Of a DNA stretch of 5,061 nucleotides, positions 1-5,061 are shown in pieces (position 1 is the first letter of the stretch; the number at the start of each line of letters is the position of its first letter). The notes beneath the pieces were generated by a model, which was given only the letters and a program-made list of their open reading frames with translations, was not told where the DNA came from and searched no databases. The position numbers and the translations under genes are program-made. Source of the DNA: Globobulimina sp. (taxonomy: Eukaryota; Foraminifera; Rotaliida); the NCBI GenBank assembly GCA_003354225.1, contig PIVH01000750.1, forward strand, positions 1 to 5,061, written 5' to 3'.

Positions 1-56
1 CAAGAAAATTAAAATGCATAAACACAAACATTTAAAAATGCACAAATGCATAAATT
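1..56. other. AT-rich 3' flank of the 7TM/ART gene
   Basis: This short flank lies just downstream of the TAA stop at 57-59 on the minus strand. It has no open frame of note. An 11-base word, AAATGCATAAA, occurs at 12-22 and again at 44-54, with a near copy (AAATGCACAAA) between them. No AATAAA hexamer is visible on the minus strand, so the polyadenylation site cannot be placed. It is probably 3' UTR. Confidence 0.4.
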
Positions 57-686
57 TTATAGTACATTTTGAATCATACTCTTTGATGCATTTGCTTGTG
101 TTATTTGATTAAATTTATAAGTCAATAAATGTAAATACTTTGTTTCATCTTCTTTTTTATGTATAATTATTTTTGAATCATATTGACAAATATCCCATTC
201 TGATTCTCCATTTTTTGACTTATAATTGTCTGACAATAATCCCTTATGATGAATGATAATATATTTCAATTTATTAGTTGCTGCCACTGCTAAATTGTCA
301 ATAACCCCTTCAATTGTTAATTTTAACTTATTTTTTGAAGCATAGTTGTTAAAATATTCAATTTGTTCTAAATTAGGAAATAATTTTAATACAAAATTTA
401 AATCAAAAAACATATCTGACTCATTAATACATAACAAATTTTTTAATTCTTCTACAACTTCCATATGATGCCAAAATAGCATGATATGAGTCAAATTTAT
501 ACAATATCTGCTCAATAAATTTACAATATATTCCGGAAATGCATCAGAATTAAAATCATTGTTTTTCATCAATTGATAAGACAACAATGAACAGCATAAT
601 CCAATCGAGTCAGCAGTAAATTTATAATTACATCTATTATCAGTCTCCATTGCTCCATTATATTTAATGCATTTATATATTTCCTA
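57..686 (-). CDS. Leucine-rich C-terminal region of the 7TM/ART protein (third segment)
   Basis: This frame is open from just after a TAG at 684-686 to the TAA at 57-59. Its first ATG is 648-650, giving 197 residues. That ATG falls almost exactly where the ART-like segment stops making sense (NALNIMEQ at about 650-673), so I read this as a continuation, not a separate gene. Counted from the ATG, it holds alternating helices and hydrophobic strands. SLLSYQL (21-27) and YIVNLLSRYCINL (41-53) come first. KLFPNLEQIEYFNN (89-102) then resembles one leucine-rich-repeat unit, followed by KLKYIIIHHKG (127-137). This could be a small LRR-like platform for a partner protein. It has no signal peptide or membrane segment. 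The function is unknown. Confidence 0.55.
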
Positions 687-1063
687 TACATCACACCATT
701 GCTTATATTGATAATATTCGTAATTATCATCATTGGCACTCCACCAACAAATAAACATTCTTTTTCATTGCTAAAATCACTGAAAAATGCACAAGCAAAA
801 TATTTTGCGTGCAATAAATAAGTGGATGACGAATACTTTAATTCTAAAACCAGCCCAATATCGCCACTGAAATTGAAAGCAACCGTTGGTTCGGTCGAGG
901 TACTTAACGGCGCATTAAATTTTGTAATAGTTCTCGTGAAATATAATAATTGATTCACGCCATGATAAAATGTTTGATTTCCATTGGCAATTAAACTGAA
1001 ACCAAAATATTCAATTAAATCACGTAAATATCTCGAACAAAAAAAAGAAACAATGTCTATTTT
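569..1063 (-). CDS. ADP-ribosyltransferase-like domain (middle segment, shifted frame)
   Basis: This frame is open from a TAA at 1064-1066 down to a TGA at 569-571. It has no convincing start of its own: the first plausible codon, at 956-958, is GTG inside the domain, so it is read as a continuation of the upstream segment. Features of the ART superfamily appear in order: FYHG at 959-970 (the strand-1 position, where arginine-specific enzymes usually have Arg), STST at 893-904, and NEKECLF followed by GG at about 740-769, whose E-x-E (758-766) matches the catalytic motif of arginine-type mono-ADP-ribosyltransferases. If active, it would transfer ADP-ribose from NAD+ to a protein, on the cytoplasmic side given the 7TM topology. 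His in place of Arg makes activity uncertain. Family resemblance runs to the MEQ residues at 650-658; the rest of this frame, to 569, looks like out-of-frame tail. The fold call is moderately secure, the activity is not. Confidence 0.62.
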   Translation of the reverse strand, partial: KIDIVSFFCSRYLRDLIEYFGFSLIANGNQTFYHGVNQLLYFTRTITKFNAPLSTSTEPTVAFNFSGDIGLVLELKYSSSTYLLHAKYFACAFFSDFSNEKECLFVGGVPMMIITNIINISNGVMYRKYINALNIMEQWRLIIDVIINLLLTRLDYAVHCCLIN

Positions 1064-2993
1064 TTAATGATTCAATGCTTTCATTATATGGAATTCGTCG
1101 AAATGTCTCACTCCATTTTGCTTGATATTCATCACAATTACAATATATTAATAATGATAAAATATGATTAATAGACAAATCTTTATCAATGCCTTCGTTG
1201 ATATGGTCCGATTGCATCTTTTTAACTTGTTCAGTCTTCATATATTGCACACATTTATTATATTCTTTGTCATATTCATCAATGTCAATATTACATATTT
1301 CATTATAAATAAATTCAGATTTTAGTGTTTGATATTTTGTTTCAACAAACCATTCCGATGACTTTTGTTCATATTCAAACCGTTCACCAAAACTATACAC
1401 ATCTTTGTTTTTATTAAGATTATTATTGTTACCATCTTCCAGTTGTTTTAAATCAGAGTTAAATTTATTGCTCAATACATTATAATTACACGCATGTTTT
1501 CTGTGTTTAAGCATTCGATGGATTTCAGATATTCTCTCATCGCTATCTCCAAATTGTTGCGACACTCTAATTCTCGCAAATGAATCATACGAATGATAAT
1601 AAAACGAATGTAATTTATCTAAAATATCTGGTATTGAATAATATCCATTGTCGACATCTTCATTCAGTTCACTGCTTTCTTTTGCGTCGTCATCGATACT
1701 CAAAACATGTACAGATTTGTTTATTTTATTAACAAACCGTCTTCGCCGTGAATAATGCCTTGAATATATCTCACAACTCTCATAATTACAGCCCACAGCT
1801 CCAGAACTACGATAAGTTAACTTTTCGTAAATTGCATCAAAATCTTGATCAGAATCGTGATATTCTAATAAATGCTGAAAAGAATTCAAAATGTCAGCTG
1901 CATCATATAATTCATATTTATTATCGTCGACATCGTGATAATTGTTCAAAATATGAAATAACTTTTTAAACTGTGAACATTTGTCAATAATACAAATGTA
2001 ATGGATATCTACTTGACTCATTTGTAAATTTAACGTTGAGACTGAATTTTTGAGATTTAAATATTGCGATCTTTGCGATTCCTGTTTAGTTAATTTGGTG
2101 CATGAATATACACAACAAAAATGTGAGTATTTACAACACGTTTTGTAATGTTTATTGTTAAATTTAAATGTCAAATAAATACAAATGGCATAGATGGATT
2201 GTTGCAAAATAAATACAATCTGATATGCTAAGTTAAGCATATTATTCTGCACTGAATGTACCCATCGCCAATATGCGAAGACTTGAAATATAATAAATGC
2301 GATGGTAATAATGGATATGAGATTTGTTTGTTTGATGATAAAATTTTTAAATCTATTGTTTATTTCTAATGATAATATCTCATTATTTGTCTTGGTTAAT
2401 GACATAAATCTGAATAATTTCATATTAAACAAACCTAATATTAAAACAAAATATATCTCAGAGGCAACAGAATATGTCACAGTGGATATAGCTAAGAAGA
2501 GTTGAAATGTTTTATTTGTTGCGAATACAGGAAACCAATGACTTAAAACATGGACGAATGTCAACATTAACCACCAAAATACAATGGTTATAACATAAAT
2601 AATATAACCTATAAAAATACGATGTTTATCAATGGCTAAAAATGTGTCTTTGTAAACATCCTCCAATTTGATGGTAATAAAATAAGCGACTGCGATAAAA
2701 TTTGTTACACCCGAAGAGATTCGAAATTGCAATATAATTTTACCAAATGTTGCGAGAACATTTTGATTTGCATCCACTGTCAGGGATAGGTAATTGACAC
2801 TATTCCAAATAACAAAAAACGATGAAACCACAATGAACGACACTATGCATATTATTGCTGTATTTTTGATATTGTTTGAGGTTATTTGATGTAAATATTT
2901 ACATAAGTCACACAATAATACAATTCCCAAAATTAATGCTGCTGAAAATACGCCAACTGCTATAAGAGAAACTGCTTTGGTAGAAATATCCAT
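1020..2993 (-). CDS. Seven-transmembrane receptor-like protein with long cytoplasmic tail (N-terminal segment of composite gene)
   Basis: This segment has 657 codons from the ATG at 2991-2993; the same frame extends six codons upstream only to a TTG. Hydrophobic helices fall at about residues 7-30, 44-66, 84-108, 127-150, 163-190, 223-243 and 254-278. Loops 31-43, 109-126 and 191-222 and the tail are Lys/Arg-rich, which fits an outside N-terminus and inside C-terminus as in GPCRs. I do not recognise a specific receptor family, and no DRY or NPxxY motif is obvious. A Cys cluster (C286, C287, C293, C294, C298) just after helix 7 could be palmitoylated. The soluble part (about 328-657) has a Tyr/His-rich segment (residues 347-394), a basic run RRRR (416-419), an Asn-rich patch (521-530), a YSFGERF motif (533-539) and a helical ILSLLIYC segment (611-618). 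The frame stops at TGA 1020-1022 just after entering the next domain. The role is probably membrane sensing; the ligand is unknown. Confidence 0.8.
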   Translation of the reverse strand: MDISTKAVSLIAVGVFSAALILGIVLLCDLCKYLHQITSNNIKNTAIICIVSFIVVSSFFVIWNSVNYLSLTVDANQNVLATFGKIILQFRISSGVTNFIAVAYFITIKLEDVYKDTFLAIDKHRIFIGYIIYVITIVFWWLMLTFVHVLSHWFPVFATNKTFQLFLAISTVTYSVASEIYFVLILGLFNMKLFRFMSLTKTNNEILSLEINNRFKNFIIKQTNLISIITIAFIIFQVFAYWRWVHSVQNNMLNLAYQIVFILQQSIYAICIYLTFKFNNKHYKTCCKYSHFCCVYSCTKLTKQESQRSQYLNLKNSVSTLNLQMSQVDIHYICIIDKCSQFKKLFHILNNYHDVDDNKYELYDAADILNSFQHLLEYHDSDQDFDAIYEKLTYRSSGAVGCNYESCEIYSRHYSRRRRFVNKINKSVHVLSIDDDAKESSELNEDVDNGYYSIPDILDKLHSFYYHSYDSFARIRVSQQFGDSDERISEIHRMLKHRKHACNYNVLSNKFNSDLKQLEDGNNNNLNKNKDVYSFGERFEYEQKSSEWFVETKYQTLKSEFIYNEICNIDIDEYDKEYNKCVQYMKTEQVKKMQSDHINEGIDKDLSINHILSLLIYCNCDEYQAKWSETFRRIPYNESIESLKNRHCFFFLFEIFT

Positions 2994-3516
2994 ATCTTGT
3001 TTCAAGAGCAAAATAAGTGGATCAAATTACTTGAAGGTAACATGTTTGTAAGCTAACTAGGGTAGGTTTGTAAGGTTTTTTTGTCAAAATCTGTCAATTT
3101 TTCAGAATAAGGTGTAAAAACACCACAATTATGTTGCGTGATGGAACATTGTTGTAGTCGAAGACAATATATTTAACACAAAAAAAAGAAACACACATTT
3201 GAATGATGAAAAGTAGTCAAAATAAAAACACAGAGATCTCCGGTAAACCAGACAAATATTTCTCCCCTGCGAATACCAGACAGCGTGAAAAATAAATACC
3301 AGTTGAAAAATTCTTGTAATTAAAAAAAGAAAAAAATTCCGGTATAAACCGTACTAAATCGGATGCAGACGTTAAAGGCATCAATGTAAAAGTTTCCATG
3401 GTAAACACAGACGTCGATCGACTGTTTTGCCATCGAAGATCTCTTACAATCAACATACTGTACACAAAACTAACATATTTGGATAAAAAAAAGAATTATA
3501 TAATTATATATAGCTT
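2994..3516. promoter_or_regulatory. Intergenic region upstream of the 7TM/ART gene
   Basis: This 523-bp gap separates the stop of the ubiquitin-like gene from the ATG of the 7TM gene. It should hold the 3' UTR of the former and the promoter and 5' UTR of the latter. On the minus strand, T-rich tracts (TTCTTTTTTTT) occur at 3180-3190 and 3485-3495, and an AAATATAT string lies near 3165-3172, about 170 bases before the ATG. Positions 3230-3440 are less AT-rich than their surroundings and contain small palindromes: GAGATCTC near 3233-3240 and GTCGATCGAC at 3413-3422. A minus-strand frame at 3217-3465 is open but opens with GTG and resembles nothing I know. No RNA gene is visible. Transcription start and promoter elements are not established. 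Confidence 0.4.
3497..3510. repeat. 14-bp AT palindrome just after the ubiquitin-like gene
   Basis: TATATAATTATATA is a perfect palindrome starting seven bases downstream of the TAA stop (3517-3519) of the minus-strand ubiquitin-like gene. It would lie in that gene's 3' UTR. Such A/T-only palindromes arise easily in AT-rich DNA, so a processing or terminator role is only a possibility. Confidence 0.3.
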
Positions 3517-4632
3517 TTAATTGCTTTCTAAATGCAACACAGCTCCGTCAATCAATTTGGTGGATTTGATTGTGGCCTCATTGTCTACTAATTCTTCACC
3601 CAAATACATCAGTCGTTGTTCACTAAATGGCACATTTAGATACAATTGGATTTGCATCTTAATACGTTTGATCGTATCACATTTTTCTATATCCATCGCA
3701 ATGGATTTATTCTCATAACAAACACTAATAAAAACAGAATATAATCCTAGTTTTTTGGTCAAATATAAATTATCATTATCGTGGATCTCATAGTCTTGAA
3801 TGCATTGCCCATCGCCATCTAACAATTCCTTATTATTATAATTCAATCGTTGATTCCTGATTGAAATGCCCCATTTTCGCTCAATTTCTTGCTTTAGTTT
3901 CTTGATTTTCGTCTCTTGCAACACCATCACTGACATTACACATTGTTTATGTCGTTCAACATTGATAAATATATTCATTTTCATTTTGTACTTGTAATTA
4001 GAACTGATATACAAAACACTGTCAGGAAGAACACCATAATACGATAAATATTCATTATGTTTCATTTTTGTTCCACAATACATTAAGGTTTGTGTATTAT
4101 GCACTTTGTTTAATTTGTATTTGTTTCGAAATTCAATCAAAATATTCAGTATTGTTTGCGTATAATACACATATAATGGCAATTTCAATGAGTCTTCGTC
4201 ATTAAACGAATAATTAATAAAAATACGAAAGGAATCTTGAAACTGTATACTTAAGCTCGAATCTGTCGATTCCGTTTTATTGCTCAATGATTTTTCGGTG
4301 GCGACAGCGTAAATAAATTTATTTTGTTGGATTATGTTGTTGTTAGTCAATTGCTGGGCGATTAGTGTGATACTATGCGTATGTTGGGAGAATAGGAAAT
4401 CTATAGTTATTCTTTCATTGTAGATAGACGACGCTAATGGTTCCAGTTTATATTTTTTTATGAACAGAGACATTTTATGGTTATCTTCGTCCGTCTCGCA
4501 ATTGGAATGTACATCCATAGGATTTCTTAGTATTTTGAAGATAGGATTCTGTAGTATGTAATTCTCGTTGCTTGCCTCCATATTACGCTGTGCATATCCT
4601 ACAGATGGATCACTGCTAATGCAGCCGCCCAT
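3517..4632 (-). CDS. Membrane-anchored protein with three tandem ubiquitin-like domains
   Basis: This is a complete frame of 371 residues from the ATG at 4630-4632 to a TAA. It begins MGGCISS, a good match to N-myristoylation at Gly2 with palmitoylation at Cys4, so it is probably tethered to a membrane. Residues about 54-110 (SLFIKKYKLEPLASSI, then FLFSQ, then KFIYAV) look like a SAM-type helical domain, weakly. Three ubiquitin-like folds follow at about 135-211, 218-293 and 298-370. Each has a first strand pair, a helix with Lys (IEFRNKY; LKQEIERKWG; IKMQIQLYL), a Q-x-L strand (QTLMYCG; QRLNYNN; QRLMYLGEEL) and a closing hydrophobic strand (VLYIS; LYLTK; VLHLES). The chain ends in LESN without Gly-Gly, so it cannot be cleaved and conjugated as ubiquitin is. 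It is more likely a scaffold or proteasome/ubiquitin-receptor-type adaptor. Its exact role is unknown. No intron is needed. Confidence 0.85.
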   Translation of the reverse strand: MGGCISSDPSVGYAQRNMEASNENYILQNPIFKILRNPMDVHSNCETDEDNHKMSLFIKKYKLEPLASSIYNERITIDFLFSQHTHSITLIAQQLTNNNIIQQNKFIYAVATEKSLSNKTESTDSSLSIQFQDSFRIFINYSFNDEDSLKLPLYVYYTQTILNILIEFRNKYKLNKVHNTQTLMYCGTKMKHNEYLSYYGVLPDSVLYISSNYKYKMKMNIFINVERHKQCVMSVMVLQETKIKKLKQEIERKWGISIRNQRLNYNNKELLDGDGQCIQDYEIHDNDNLYLTKKLGLYSVFISVCYENKSIAMDIEKCDTIKRIKMQIQLYLNVPFSEQRLMYLGEELVDNEATIKSTKLIDGAVLHLESN

Positions 4633-4757
4633 GCTTTCGCTAGAAACAAGTTCGTAAATGCGTCATATTCAACTGAACAACAACTAGAGTGCAAGGAGAT
4701 AAATTAAAAAAAAAAGCATATAAACCAGAAAAATGACGTATATAAAATATAAATAAA
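4633..4757. promoter_or_regulatory. Short intergenic region between AP-1 mu and ubiquitin-like genes
   Basis: Only 125 bp separate the AP-1 mu stop from the next ATG on the same strand, so mu 3' UTR and the downstream promoter must share this space. It holds an A10 run on the plus strand (4706-4715), read as a T10 tract in the gene direction, and TATAAA-like strings (plus strand) near 4718-4725 and 4740-4750. A TGACGTA word, similar to a CRE half-type site, lies near 4734-4740. No AATAAA is visible on the coding strand. The regulatory reading is inference from composition only. Confidence 0.35.
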
Positions 4758-5061
4758 TTACATTCTGATGGAATAATCTCCGTTCTGTGTGATATAGCGC
4801 ACCCAGGGAAGGGCCTGGTACCCGGATTTCTCGATGATCTTCAAATAGCGCACCTGGATGCCACTCACCGTGAAATACGGTATCTCAAATTTGACGCGAA
4901 TCGGAGCCTTCTTTGCCTCGTCCGCCTGCCCGGCGTCCTGCGTCCCCATCGAGGTCTTAAACGACGGCGAATCCGCATCGGCCGGCACAGGGATTAATAT
5001 CTCCACATTATTGGCCGTGGACCGCCGCTTAAACTCACTTTTGACTTTGATCATATACTCG
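4758..5061 (-). CDS. AP-1 clathrin adaptor complex subunit mu, C-terminal end (partial)
   Basis: The frame enters from the right edge (Glu-Tyr before the first Met at 5052-5054) and stops with TAA at 4758-4760, giving about 100 residues. Stretches MIKVKSEFKRRSTANNVEI, VKFEIPYFTVSGIQVRYLK and ALPWVRYITQNGDY are near-identical to the mu homology domain of AP-1 mu, and the PYFTVSG and QNGDY wording fits AP-1 rather than AP-2. AP-1 recruits clathrin and cargo at the trans-Golgi network and endosomes; the mu C-terminal domain reads YxxPhi sorting signals. Trp84 and Arg86 (counting from that Met), equivalent to AP-2 mu W421/R423 in the signal pocket, are retained. Oddly, about 30 residues expected between FKTSMG and KAPIRVKFEI are absent from contiguous DNA and replaced by a short Gln/Ala/Asp linker. 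Codons favour G/C at third positions, unlike the genes to the left. The family call is very secure. Confidence 0.93.
   Translation of the reverse strand, partial: EYMIKVKSEFKRRSTANNVEILIPVPADADSPSFKTSMGTQDAGQADEAKKAPIRVKFEIPYFTVSGIQVRYLKIIEKSGYQALPWVRYITQNGDYSIRM

Larger units (their letters stand above)
57..2993 (-). other. Composite gene: 7TM protein with ART-like and leucine-rich C-terminal regions, broken by two frameshifts
   Basis: Three minus-strand reading frames follow each other and together form what looks like one protein of about 980 codons. In order they are a 7TM module plus soluble linker (1020-2993), an ADP-ribosyltransferase-like domain (about 569-1063) and a leucine-rich tail (57 to about 686). 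Frames overlap at both joins (about 1020-1063 and 569-683), and protein-family resemblance passes from one frame to the next within each overlap. The first and third segments share a phase and the middle one is offset, so two opposite one-base changes would explain the layout. Neither join offers a GT-AG intron that restores the frame. Upstream of the ATG at 2991-2993 an in-frame TAA lies at 3027-3029. This could be a real gene with sequencing indels, a young pseudogene, or a gene using frameshifting. I cannot decide from sequence alone. Confidence 0.7.

Noticed and set aside
1031-1055. A short intron explaining the first frame break.
   Set aside because: The only GT...AG interval there is about 20 bases, too short, and its removal gives the wrong frame for the following ART-like sequence.
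1748-1969. Plus-strand open frame of 73 codons.
   Set aside because: It is antisense to the 7TM linker region and shows no domain; a shadow frame.
2302-2505. Plus-strand open frame of 67 codons with hydrophobic residues.
   Set aside because: It lies opposite the transmembrane helices, whose A/T-rich codons yield hydrophobic antisense translations; no independent support.
3009-3011. TTG as the start of the 7TM protein.
   Set aside because: A eukaryotic gene is expected to start at ATG; the in-frame ATG at 2991-2993 lies six codons later, directly before helix 1.
3217-3465. 82-codon minus-strand open frame in the intergenic region.
   Set aside because: It opens with GTG, its first ATG comes several codons in, it resembles no known protein, and it has no clear coding signal. 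An unrecognised exon cannot be fully excluded.
3521-3718. Plus-strand open frame of 65 codons.
   Set aside because: It is antisense to the third ubiquitin-like domain and has no recognisable feature.
4758-5061. AP-1 mu end as a processed retrocopy of an exon-skipped mRNA.
   Set aside because: No poly-A follows the stop on the coding strand; the nearby A10 run is on the opposite strand, so nothing supports retroposition beyond the internal gap itself.
4758-5061. AP-2 mu subunit.
   Set aside because: The PYFTVSGIQVRY and ITQNGDY wording matches AP-1 mu; AP-2 mu has different residues at these positions and a different C-terminal end.

Overview
The window is AT-rich nuclear DNA from a eukaryotic protist. 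It holds a clathrin-adaptor mu subunit, tandem ubiquitin-like folds, a seven-helix membrane protein, and no operon-like ribosome binding sites. All major reading frames stay open under the standard genetic code. The lineage-specific protein style (Asn/Tyr/Lys-rich, a 7TM protein with a Cys cluster after helix 7, and a large soluble tail) makes me think of a rhizarian, perhaps a foraminiferan. That is an impression, not a proof.

Three genes lie head to tail on the minus strand. From right to left they are: (1) 4758-5061, the 3' end of an AP-1 clathrin adaptor mu subunit, running off the right edge. It is GC-richer than everything else, and relative to the family it lacks about 30 residues inside the mu homology domain. 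(2) 3517-4632, a complete 371-residue protein with an MGGC N-terminus (predicted myristoylation/palmitoylation), a possible SAM-like helical region and three consecutive ubiquitin-like domains with no C-terminal Gly-Gly. (3) 57-2993, a roughly 980-codon gene in three frame segments. These are a seven-transmembrane module plus a long cytoplasmic linker (1020-2993), an ADP-ribosyltransferase-like domain (about 569-1063) and a leucine-rich C-terminal region (57 to about 686).

The three segments of the third gene read as one protein family in the right order, separated by two single-nucleotide-scale frame breaks. One is in an A8/T8 run at 1039-1046 and the other is near 648-653. The first and last segments are in the same phase, so the two breaks cancel. 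Sequencing or assembly error, a recent pseudogene, and programmed frameshifting all remain possible.

The most interesting observation is the architecture. A GPCR-like seven-helix membrane module is followed in one gene by a probable cytoplasmic ADP-ribosyltransferase-like domain carrying Y-H-G, S-T-S and E-x-E motifs. The neighbouring genes show no demonstrated functional link to it. Intergenic regions are short (125 bp and 523 bp), with no clear RNA gene, mobile element or CRISPR.
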